Position numbers and translations under genes: made by a program. This document shows, piece by piece, positions 50,738 through 59,569 of a stretch of DNA of 64,000 bases (positions are counted from its first letter, which is position 1; the number at the start of each line of letters is the position of its first letter). The stretch comes from an uncultured Acetatifactor sp. (GTDB lineage: Bacteria; Bacillota; Clostridia; Lachnospirales; Lachnospiraceae): assembly GCA_947595925.1 (NCBI GenBank), contig CANQEV010000004.1:1-64000 (forward strand), read 5' to 3'. Under the pieces are notes generated by a model, which saw only the letters and a list, made by a program, of their open reading frames with translations, had not been told where the DNA came from and ran no database searches.

Positions 50738-53701
50738 TTATTCCTTAAAATAGCTCTCCTGCGGTCCCAGGTAGGAGGGCTTATATTTTTGTTTCTCGGG
50801 ATAGATCAGGACCCGCTCCAGAACGACGCCTGCCTCCAGGGCCCCGATGGTCAGCGTCTGCACGCCGGCCTCAAAATCCAGCTTTGTCCCCACGATGTGG
50901 ATCTGGTCCATGACAGCCTTTGACCACCTGGGATCATTGTAATCCCCGCCCTTGAAATTCTCCTCCAGAACGTTGAGGTTTTTCTTCTGGCTTTCCGTCC
51001 GCAGGGCGACGCGGAGGGCTCTCTGGTTCACCAGGGAGTTTACCGGGGAAACCCAGAGCTCGACGCAATATTTTCCGGCCTCCGGGATCTCGAACCGATA
51101 GGTGAGCTCCGGCTTTTCCTGCTTTGGCGTAAATTCCGCGGTGGAAGGCAGAACCTTCATGCCGTTCCCGCTCCTGCCGTGGCCCTCCAGATGGGTGAAG
51201 GCCGCGCCCTGCACATCCTTCTTCTCCGCGTAGTGATGGGCCTCCATCACGATCACGCCGTCCGAAGGGAGGAACGTCATGGGTTCCAGTTTGTTCAGGT
51301 CCCGGTTTGCCGCCTTCACTTCCACCGCCACAACGGTATCCCCGTCGCTGACAAGAAGTCTGGCAGTCTGGACGGCCTCAGCGCCGCAGTCCCCGCCGTG
51401 GCCGCCGCAGTCGTCACAGATGGACGCGGCAAGCGCCGTCCGGTCACAGGAAAGGGTCACTTTCTCAAGGATCTCCACCTCTCCCTCCAAAGCCGATACC
51501 TTCAGCCAGGCCGGGATCTCCCCTTTCTCCGCCTTTACGGTATAGTGCAGGCTTCCCACGCCGTCGTTGCTGATCTCCAGCTCCACGCTCTCCCTGCCCA
51601 TATCCAGGAAATCATACACCCGGATGCACTGGGGCGCTCCATAATTTTTTGTGGCGAGGGCCGCGTCGTCCGCCCGGGACACGCTCATGCGGGGAGCGGT
51701 CACCGGTTCCACGATCCTTCTCACCGGATAGCGCCACCCGTCGTCGTTCCACTTCGTAAAGCCGATGTGCTTCTCCAGCTCCATGCCCTTCCATCTGCCG
51801 TTCCGAAATTCACCGAACTCCCTGCAGAGCCTCTTGTCCTCCTCGATGCACTCCCGGACCTGCTCCCCAAAGCGGTTCGCGGCGGGGCGTCCCTGGGAGG
51901 CATAGAAGTCATTCTTTCCTGCGGAGAGCTGCATCTTTGCCAGGTTGGCGCTGATCTTTGCGGGATAACAGATCATGCTGTACGCGCCAAACCTGGACAC
52001 CTTGTCCAGGGACTCGTAGATCGCGTCCGCCCGCTGCATCAGGTTTTCCGCCTCTTCCAGCATCCGGTCCGCTTCCCGGTAATTACAGGGATGATAGACT
52101 CCGGCGTTTAACGCCTCGGGCCTTCTGCGGAAGTTCAGGTTCACAAGATCCATGTAGATCTTCGCCAGAGACTGCTGCTGGACGAAATCGGCGCAGGGGA
52201 AGGTCTTCTCCGCCCATTTGGACAGGTATTTCCTCCAGCTGTTGGGGGCGCTGCTGCCCCAGGTATCGAAGTCATAGGCCAGGTCCAGGAAATAATTCAG
52301 CGCCACTTCGTTTCCCTTGATATCGCCCACGTTGACGATCCAAACGTCCCGGATCCCGTAGTCGTAAGCCTCCGTCATCTGCTCCCATATCAAGGAGAAC
52401 GGCGTGGAGGGCATCCACTCATAGGACACGGGGCCGCCGTGATAGTCCAGGTGATAGTACATTCCAAAGCCGCCCTTGTGGTCCCGGATCTCCTTCGTGG
52501 GCAGGGTCCTCATGTGCCCGTAGTTGTCCTCACAGAGCATGAAGATCACGTTTTCCAGCTCCGGCCAGTCCTTCAGGCCCTCCGTGGTTTCGTCCCCGTA
52601 AAAATAGGCCTCCACTTCCTTATATAACGCGAGAAGCTGGGGAACGCTGTCCACGTCCGGATTTACAAAATGTTTGATCAGGCCCCTCTGGGCGGTGATG
52701 ATGCTCTTTAACAGATCGATATTCTCCTTCAGGGTGGCGTTCGGCCCCAGCATGGAGCTGTCCCTCTCCCCCCGCATGCCGATGGTGATCAGGTGCCTGT
52801 ACTTACCGCTCCGCTTTAAGGCGTCCGCCCAATAGTTGATCAGACCCTCCTTATTGGTATAGAAATTCCACTCGTTTCCGTAAGGGGTGTCCACGCCCCG
52901 CACCTTGTCCCACTCCTCGCTGGCCCGCAGGCAGGGCTCGTGGTGGGAATAGGCGATGGTGATGCCGTACAGGTCCGCCAGCTCTTCGTTCAGGCTTCCC
53001 GGTCCGTCGATGGGAAAGCTGGACGCCCACATGGCGGGCCAGAGATAATTCCCCTTCATGCGCAGCAGGAACTCAAACACCTGGTCGTACATTTTGGCGT
53101 TCACGCCGCCGAAGTGCTCCATGGCCCAGTTGCCGAAGCAGGGCCACTCGTCGTTGATAAAGAATCCGCGGTACCTGACGCTGGGCTCCTTCGAGACTTT
53201 CTCGATATCCTCCTCGATCCGGATGGTCTTCCGGGGTTTCGGCGCGGCATCCCCGAATTTCACCAGCGGGGACACGCCCAGATATTCCGAGAGGGCAAAG
53301 AGTCCGTAGATGGTCCCCAGCTTGTCGCTCCCGGCGATAAAGAGAGAATTTCCGACGATGGCCAGCTTATAGACCTCCCGCTTTCCCTTGAGCGGGGTCA
53401 GGTCCATGATGCCGATATCCTCCAGGAAATCCAGAGTCTCGCTGTTCCCCAGGGTGGCCGCAAAGACGATATTTTTCTCAAAGACGTCCTCCATGGCCTT
53501 CATCTTCTGCTCTACGCCGGAATCCTCCTTGGAAAACATATCTCCCGTGACCACCTCCGGCAGCTGCCCGCAGATCTTTTTCACGTCCTTCGCCACCTTC
53601 TCGGCGATCCTGACCACGCCGGGAAAGGCGGTCTTCTCCAGGACGATATCGCTTACTTTTTCTTCCGTAGCCAGTTCGCAGACACGACTCATACTCATCA
53701 A
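50738..53701 (-). CDS. Glycoside hydrolase family 115 protein (xylan alpha-glucuronidase-like)
   Basis: 987 aa; SVRYRGFFINDEWPCFGNWAMEHFGGVNAKMYDQVFEFLLRMKGNYLWPAMW; no signal peptide. Confidence 0.9.
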   Translation of the reverse strand: MMSMSRVCELATEEKVSDIVLEKTAFPGVVRIAEKVAKDVKKICGQLPEVVTGDMFSKEDSGVEQKMKAMEDVFEKNIVFAATLGNSETLDFLEDIGIMDLTPLKGKREVYKLAIVGNSLFIAGSDKLGTIYGLFALSEYLGVSPLVKFGDAAPKPRKTIRIEEDIEKVSKEPSVRYRGFFINDEWPCFGNWAMEHFGGVNAKMYDQVFEFLLRMKGNYLWPAMWASSFPIDGPGSLNEELADLYGITIAYSHHEPCLRASEEWDKVRGVDTPYGNEWNFYTNKEGLINYWADALKRSGKYRHLITIGMRGERDSSMLGPNATLKENIDLLKSIITAQRGLIKHFVNPDVDSVPQLLALYKEVEAYFYGDETTEGLKDWPELENVIFMLCEDNYGHMRTLPTKEIRDHKGGFGMYYHLDYHGGPVSYEWMPSTPFSLIWEQMTEAYDYGIRDVWIVNVGDIKGNEVALNYFLDLAYDFDTWGSSAPNSWRKYLSKWAEKTFPCADFVQQQSLAKIYMDLVNLNFRRRPEALNAGVYHPCNYREADRMLEEAENLMQRADAIYESLDKVSRFGAYSMICYPAKISANLAKMQLSAGKNDFYASQGRPAANRFGEQVRECIEEDKRLCREFGEFRNGRWKGMELEKHIGFTKWNDDGWRYPVRRIVEPVTAPRMSVSRADDAALATKNYGAPQCIRVYDFLDMGRESVELEISNDGVGSLHYTVKAEKGEIPAWLKVSALEGEVEILEKVTLSCDRTALAASICDDCGGHGGDCGAEAVQTARLLVSDGDTVVAVEVKAANRDLNKLEPMTFLPSDGVIVMEAHHYAEKKDVQGAAFTHLEGHGRSGNGMKVLPSTAEFTPKQEKPELTYRFEIPEAGKYCVELWVSPVNSLVNQRALRVALRTESQKKNLNVLEENFKGGDYNDPRWSKAVMDQIHIVGTKLDFEAGVQTLTIGALEAGVVLERVLIYPEKQKYKPSYLGPQESYFKE

Positions 53702-53707
53702 CCTTCC

Positions 53708-55396
53708 TTATTCCACGATTCCAAAGCCAAGGATCGTCAGCTTCTTCTCCTCATCCCCGGGGATCATGCGGATCTCCACGGAATGTTCTTTCGTCTCTTC
53801 TTCCATAAACAAGATCTGATTGTTGCAGTGGGTCCAGCCAACGGCCCGGGGATCCACGGTGAGGACTTCCTTTCCGTCCACGACGGCGACGGCTTTCCCC
53901 TCCTCCACGGAACCGGTGTCCTTGCTGAGCAGGACCAGCGCCCTGCAGACTACTCTCATGGAAAAAGGTTCGCTGCCGCTCACATGCTGCCAGTTGTTGG
54001 GAAACTCCGGCACGGGCTGCAGTTCGTCGTCCATCTCCACATACTGGAGATCCCGGTCCGTCTCACAGAAACTTCCGGGCTTTAAATCCTTCAGCTTATC
54101 TGTCTTCCAGGCTTTGTCCACAAGCTGGACGTTCTCAAAGGTCGTTCCGAAGACGGGCTCCTTGCTCCGCCAGTCCGTATCCTGGATCTCTTTCGATTTG
54201 TCGATCTCTTTCAGGAGATGCATCAGGCAGTCCGCCATGATGGTGTGTCCTATGTTCGTGGGATGGAACACGTCATAGAAGAACTGGCTCTTCGTCAGCA
54301 CCCTTCCGGTGTCCGGCTTCAGGTAAAACTGGGGCACCACGCCCCGGCGCACGCTGACGCTGGGGATCTCATAGCGCTCTCCCACGGGGCCAAGCCTCTC
54401 CTCCAGGTTCCAGTCGTTTGCGAACACGGCGTAGAGCAGGATCACCGCGGTATCCTCGGAGAGCGCCAGGCATTTCCGGATCAGGCTCTCGTAACAGAGT
54501 CCCTTTGTCTCGTCCCCCTCGTCGTTTACGGCGAACTCGATGACGATGAGATCCGGCTTCACCTTTCCCTCTCTCAAAACGTCCCTCTCAAACCGCACCA
54601 TGCCAAGCTCGGAGGGCGTTCCGCCCACGCCGGCCTTGATCAGCTTCACGTTTTTGCCGAAAGCGTCCCGGAAGCGCTCCCAGGTCTGGTACGCGTAGGA
54701 TTTCAAGTGGATGGGGATCGCTCCCGCGCCCTGGGTGATGGAGCCGCCGATAAAGGCCAGGGTCACTTCCTCCCCCCGCTTCGCCTTCTCGATCACCCGC
54801 TTTACCCGGGCGTAATTTCCCAGGTCCATCAGGGACCGGTTCAGGATCGCCTGATAGTCCGCGCTCTCCATGTCGATCTTGCTCCGCTCCTCCTGCTCGG
54901 GGGCGGTGAAGCCCTCCCGGAGATAGAGCTTTACGTCCACAGTGGCCACTTTCCCCACCTCGTCAAACTCAAACCGCATCTGGCCAACCACTTTGTTATC
55001 GTCGTTCCACTCGTAGTCGTCCAGCCATATGATCTGCTCCATGCCGTCAGGTCTGCAGGGGATCTTGATGGTGTTCCCGGAATTGTTGGGATCTGTCTTC
55101 CCGTACATCTGAAAGGCGAAATCGATGGTCTGGTCCGGGTCGTCCGCCTCTATGGTGACGCCGATGCCCGCCACCATGGAGAGAAATCCCTCCGCCGTCT
55201 CCAGATTTGCCAGCATGGCCTCGTCCGTCACATTTCCCATCATCTTCGCGAAGGTGGTGAGACGCATGTTGTCCAGATAGATAAACTGAATCCCCCTGCC
55301 GTCGGGAGTGGGATTTCCCGCCACGTCCTTCTGCCTGCAGATGTAAAAACTGCTGCCTTTCGCTGTGGGATCTTTCGGTGCTTTCGGTCCTGTCAT
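53708..55396 (-). CDS. SGNH/GDSL hydrolase, probable carbohydrate esterase
   Basis: LAFIGGSITQGAG, VIEFAVND, DVFHPTNIGH; in operon with GH115 and GH8. Confidence 0.82.
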   Translation of the reverse strand: MTGPKAPKDPTAKGSSFYICRQKDVAGNPTPDGRGIQFIYLDNMRLTTFAKMMGNVTDEAMLANLETAEGFLSMVAGIGVTIEADDPDQTIDFAFQMYGKTDPNNSGNTIKIPCRPDGMEQIIWLDDYEWNDDNKVVGQMRFEFDEVGKVATVDVKLYLREGFTAPEQEERSKIDMESADYQAILNRSLMDLGNYARVKRVIEKAKRGEEVTLAFIGGSITQGAGAIPIHLKSYAYQTWERFRDAFGKNVKLIKAGVGGTPSELGMVRFERDVLREGKVKPDLIVIEFAVNDEGDETKGLCYESLIRKCLALSEDTAVILLYAVFANDWNLEERLGPVGERYEIPSVSVRRGVVPQFYLKPDTGRVLTKSQFFYDVFHPTNIGHTIMADCLMHLLKEIDKSKEIQDTDWRSKEPVFGTTFENVQLVDKAWKTDKLKDLKPGSFCETDRDLQYVEMDDELQPVPEFPNNWQHVSGSEPFSMRVVCRALVLLSKDTGSVEEGKAVAVVDGKEVLTVDPRAVGWTHCNNQILFMEEETKEHSVEIRMIPGDEEKKLTILGFGIVE

Positions 55397-55497
55397 GGTT
55401 TGTTCCTCCTATATCATCACTCTATGATTTAACATTTTCTCTTTCTTCCGGCGGTCCTGCCGCGTCCTTCTTTCAAATAGACCCGGTTTTTGCGGCT

Positions 55498-56658
55498 TTA
55501 ATAGATCCTGTAATTCCCGCTGAGCGCCAGAAACGCGAAGAGATACAGGCAGTTGTCGTAATATCTTCTGTCGCCGGTGCGCAGGGGTTCCTCCCAGAAC
55601 CGCAGAACCCACTCTGCGGCCAGGGCCTTCTTGGGGTCCGGATCCGCCGGGGAAAGAGGCCCTTCCACGGCCAGGGAAGCCTGGGCGGTGGTGGCCAGGA
55701 TCGCCACCGGATGGAGCGCCTTGACGTCCAGGGGCGTCCCGTCTTTCTCATACACCCGGTAAGGATTGTCCCGGTTCACCACTCCGAGGGTGTACTGCAG
55801 TTTTTCCACCGCCCCGCGCTGTCCCTCGTCCACGCCGAACCACTCATAGTCCAGCCCGATGTTGGCCGCGGTGCGGTAGGCGTCGCTGTAAAACCAGTCA
55901 TGCCTGTCCCTGCTCCAGGGAAGCGGCCTGGACATGGGGCTTCCGTCAAACTCCGCGTACTCGGCGTTCATGCCGGACACCGGGTGGCACGCCTTCGCCA
56001 GATACTCCCGGCTTGCCTTCGCCGCCTCCTTCCAGAACGGCCTGTCCTCCTCGTACGCCCACCGGGCAAACAATTCGTAAAAGTGGGGCAGGTGATAGGA
56101 GGGATCCGTAAAGTCAATGCCGGGCACAAACAGGATCTGCTTGTTGTCATGGTTCCACATGGGAGCGCCCGGTCTGCCGTTCTCCCCCTTGTGGAGCACG
56201 GCCCGCAGGATCTCCTTCGCCTGCTTCGAGTACTCGTAGATCCCCTCGCCGTCCCCCCATCTGTGGGAGGCAAAGAACAGCGCCATGGCGAAGAATTCCT
56301 CTCCGTCCGGGGCGGGACCGTTGGCGTTCTTCTTGCCATCCACCCCGCAGGACCAGGCGAAATACCCCTCGTTGTACCCCGTCTCCATATACATATAGGT
56401 CTTCGCCCACTTCCAGATGCGGTCGAATTCCTCTTTCATATCCAGCTGGACGCACATCATCATGCCGTAGGACATCCCCTCCGTCCTGGCGTCGTGGTTC
56501 CCGGTGTCCTCCAGGTAACCCATGTCCTCCCCCGCCGTGAAATACACCTTGTCCGGCCCGTAAAAGAAAGCCTGCCGGATCTGCTCCAGTCTTTCGCGCA
56601 CTTCCTGTTCCGTCTTGCCAAGCTCGGCAAACACGTTCCGGTAGTTCTGTTTTTCCAT
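55498..56658 (-). CDS. Glycoside hydrolase family 8, reducing-end xylose-releasing exo-oligoxylanase-like
   Basis: EDTGNHDARTEGMSYGMMMCVQLDMKEEFDRIWKWAKTYM ... WSCGVDGKKNANGPAPDGEEFFAMALFFASHRW. Confidence 0.9.
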   Translation of the reverse strand: MEKQNYRNVFAELGKTEQEVRERLEQIRQAFFYGPDKVYFTAGEDMGYLEDTGNHDARTEGMSYGMMMCVQLDMKEEFDRIWKWAKTYMYMETGYNEGYFAWSCGVDGKKNANGPAPDGEEFFAMALFFASHRWGDGEGIYEYSKQAKEILRAVLHKGENGRPGAPMWNHDNKQILFVPGIDFTDPSYHLPHFYELFARWAYEEDRPFWKEAAKASREYLAKACHPVSGMNAEYAEFDGSPMSRPLPWSRDRHDWFYSDAYRTAANIGLDYEWFGVDEGQRGAVEKLQYTLGVVNRDNPYRVYEKDGTPLDVKALHPVAILATTAQASLAVEGPLSPADPDPKKALAAEWVLRFWEEPLRTGDRRYYDNCLYLFAFLALSGNYRIY

Positions 56659-56759
56659 CGTCGCACCCGCTCCTTTCGCTTCGTTCAGCCATAAACCCCC
56701 TATGTATAATCTTAAATAAAATTGTCAGAAAATGCTCCCTAAAAACTGCTTTTTTATAA

Positions 56760-57788
56760 CTAATTATTGCCATGTATCCCTCTCCGCGCGCCGCCGGGGG
56801 CCGATCGTTCTCTCCCCGGCCCCACCGTCCTCTCCGCCAGCCGGATAATCCCCCGGGAAAAAGGCAGCAGCAGCGCCGCCGACAGGATGTTGAATCCGCT
56901 GTGCACCGCCGCGATCCCCGGGCTGGATGCCGGCAGGGAAAGAAATCCGGCAGGACAGACAGCCTTTCCCAGGAGAAAGGCCGTGAAAAAGACCGCCGCT
57001 CCCAGAAGGTTGAAGTACAGGTTCAGGAAAGCCGCCCTTCTGGCCTCCCAATTTGTTCCGACCGAGGCCAGGACCGCGGTGACGCAGGTGCCGATATTCT
57101 GGCCCAGGATCACCGGAATGACTTCCCCATAACTCATGGCGACGCTCCCGCAGAGCGCCTGCAGGATCCCCACGGAAGCGGAGGAGGACTGGATCGCCGC
57201 CGTCAGGATCCCTCCCGTCAGGAGCCCTTTCCAGGGGTTTTCCAGGCCGGAGAGGAGCGATAGGAACCTGCCGGACCGCGCCAGGGGAGCCGCGGCTTCC
57301 TCCATGGCGTTCATGCCGAAGATCAGGATGGCAAAGCCCATCAGCGACGACGCGCCCTTTCTCACGGATTCCTTCTTTGAGAGGGCCCGCAGCAGAACCC
57401 CCGCCAGCGCAAAGACGGGGGCCAGGGATAGGGGTTTCAAGAGCCGCATCCACCACGCCCGGCCGCCCAGCCCGTTTCCCGCAAGGATCCAGGCCGTCGC
57501 CGTGGTTCCGATGTTCGCGCCCACGGTGATCCCCATGGCCTGTTCCAGATTCAGGATCCCGCCGTCCACAAAGCCCACGGTCATGACGGTCACCGCCGAG
57601 GAGGACTGCAGCAGCGCCGTCACCGCCGTACCAAAGAGAAGGGCTCTGCCCGTGGAGCCAGCCGCCCCCGCCAGGCATTGTTTTAACCTGTCCCCGAGAA
57701 ATCCCGCCAGCCCCTCTCCCATGGTCTGCATTCCGTACAGAAAGAGCGCCAGCCCTCCCAGAAGCGTCAGAAAATCAAAACCGTCCAT
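56760..57788 (-). CDS. Na/Pi-cotransporter family protein (no PhoU domain)
   Basis: GGLALFLYGMQTMGEGL, TALLQSSSAVTVMTVGFVDGG, TVGANIGTTATAW repeated as QNIGTCVTAVLAS. Confidence 0.9.
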   Translation of the reverse strand: MDGFDFLTLLGGLALFLYGMQTMGEGLAGFLGDRLKQCLAGAAGSTGRALLFGTAVTALLQSSSAVTVMTVGFVDGGILNLEQAMGITVGANIGTTATAWILAGNGLGGRAWWMRLLKPLSLAPVFALAGVLLRALSKKESVRKGASSLMGFAILIFGMNAMEEAAAPLARSGRFLSLLSGLENPWKGLLTGGILTAAIQSSSASVGILQALCGSVAMSYGEVIPVILGQNIGTCVTAVLASVGTNWEARRAAFLNLYFNLLGAAVFFTAFLLGKAVCPAGFLSLPASSPGIAAVHSGFNILSAALLLPFSRGIIRLAERTVGPGRERSAPGGARRGIHGNN

Positions 57789-58024
57789 GTCCCATCCCCC
57801 CCTAACACATATTTAGCATTCCGGGAGGCATTCTATGACTGATTCCTCCCCTCAGGTTCTTCCTTGCCAGCGGGTAAAAACTGTGTTATCCTAAGAGTGT
57901 CGGAACGCGGCGGCCGGAAGCCGGGATCGCATCCATGGCTCCCGGCGGCAGAAAATCCTGCCGTTTCGGCGGCTGCGGCGTCTGGACTGTTTTTTGCAGG
58001 ATCCTCGGGAGGAAAACATACGTT

Positions 58025-59437
58025 ATGAAACGATTTTTGAAACTTTTGCTTTTGCTGCTGGCTATGAACTATCCCCTTTTTTCGGAGGTCTGTTCCCTCC
58101 TGGGGAACGGGCCCCAAAGCCCCTTCTGGCTCAGCTTTGCCGTCCGCTTTCTCTCCATCCCCATTTTCATTCTGATCGTGCTGGGGATGCTGTTTCTGGA
58201 GATACTGCCCCGCTATGAAAAGGGCCTGAGCGTCCGCCTGCAGATCCTCTCCGGCGGATACGAGCTGATCGTCACCTCCTGCTGGGCCTTTTTTGTCGAG
58301 ATCTTTCTCTATATCGCTTTGTTTGTCTGCCGCTCCCGGGGCCTTCTGGAATTTGCCTGGCGTCTGCGGGCGGGATCCGGCTTTCAGCTCAGCTCCACCG
58401 TGCTCATCCTCAACACCGTCGTGGCCGTAGTGGTGTTCCTCGTCCATTTTCAGAACGGTTTCTGGCGCACCGCCTTCTGTTCCAGCCAGCTGGGCGTCGC
58501 GATGCGTCTTCTGATGTTTTTCTTCTGGTGGCTCCCTCCGGTCAACCTGATCCTGTTCCATAAATGGATCTGCATCGTCCGTCGGGAACTGATCACCGCC
58601 CGGAACCGCTTCCTCCTGGATCAGACCCGGGTGGAGAACGCGGTCTGCCGCACCCGCTATCCGGTGGTGATGGTCCACGGCATCTTTTTCCGGGACTGGC
58701 AGTACATGAACTACTGGGGCCGGATCCCTGCCGCCCTTAAGCGGAACGGTGCCACGGTATTCTACGGAAAACAGCCCTCTTCCCTGCCCATCGCGGAGAG
58801 CGCCGCGGAACTCGCCCGGGAGATCCGGCGGATCCTGGCGGAGACCGGCGCGGAAAAGGTCAATATCATCGCCCACTCCAAGGGCGGTCTGGACTCCAGA
58901 TACGCCGTCAGCAAGCTGGGACTGGCGGACTGCGTCGCCTCCCTGACGACGGTCAACACGCCCCACCGGGGCTGTCAGTTTGCCGACGCCCTGCTGGGAA
59001 GCCTTCCAAAATGGCTGATCCATTTCGTGGAGGGACGGTACAACGCCCTCTTCCACGCCCTGGGGGACGAAAAACCCGATTTCCTGGGCGGCGTCACCGA
59101 CTTGACGGCAGCCTCCTGCGCGGCCTTTAACAGGGAGGTCCCGGATTCCCCGGCCGTCTATTATCAGAGCGTCATGTCAAAGATGCGCTCCTGTTTCAGC
59201 TCCGGCTTTCCCCTGAACCTGAGCTATCTTCTGGCAAAAAAATACGAGGGGGACAACGACGGGCTGGTGAGCGTCTCCTCCGCGTCCTGGGGGAACTATC
59301 TCGGTCTTCTGACCGCCGGGAAAAAAGGCATCTCCCACGCGGACATGATCGACCTCACCCATAAGGACGTCAAGGGCTTTGACGTGAGCGAATTCTATGT
59401 CTCTCTCTTTTCCGGACTGAAGGAGAAGGGATTTTAG
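58025..59437 (+). CDS. Membrane-anchored alpha/beta hydrolase (triacylglycerol lipase-like)
   Basis: Several N-terminal TM segments; VVMVHGIFF, nucleophile elbow AHSKGG; start trimmed to MKRFLKLLLLLL. Confidence 0.85.
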   Translation: MKRFLKLLLLLLAMNYPLFSEVCSLLGNGPQSPFWLSFAVRFLSIPIFILIVLGMLFLEILPRYEKGLSVRLQILSGGYELIVTSCWAFFVEIFLYIALFVCRSRGLLEFAWRLRAGSGFQLSSTVLILNTVVAVVVFLVHFQNGFWRTAFCSSQLGVAMRLLMFFFWWLPPVNLILFHKWICIVRRELITARNRFLLDQTRVENAVCRTRYPVVMVHGIFFRDWQYMNYWGRIPAALKRNGATVFYGKQPSSLPIAESAAELAREIRRILAETGAEKVNIIAHSKGGLDSRYAVSKLGLADCVASLTTVNTPHRGCQFADALLGSLPKWLIHFVEGRYNALFHALGDEKPDFLGGVTDLTAASCAAFNREVPDSPAVYYQSVMSKMRSCFSSGFPLNLSYLLAKKYEGDNDGLVSVSSASWGNYLGLLTAGKKGISHADMIDLTHKDVKGFDVSEFYVSLFSGLKEKGF

Positions 59438-59479
59438 GGCGGCGTCAGAACCGCTCCTTTTCCCGCGGGAATTTCCATA

Positions 59480-59509
59480 TAGACAAAACCATCCGCGGCG
59501 TATTATAAT
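59480..59509 (+). promoter_or_regulatory. Candidate promoter of the hybrid HK operon
   Basis: TAGACA - 18 nt - TATAAT. Confidence 0.5.
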
Positions 59510-59569
59510 CAAGTGAGATACGGTTGATCCGGTTATCACGCGTAAACAGCCGAAGGGGAGAAGATCCGT

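Noticed and set aside
57833-59056. 407-aa minus-strand ORF antisense to the lipase
   Set aside because: Low-complexity shadow ORF; the plus strand has the AHSKGG nucleophile elbow.
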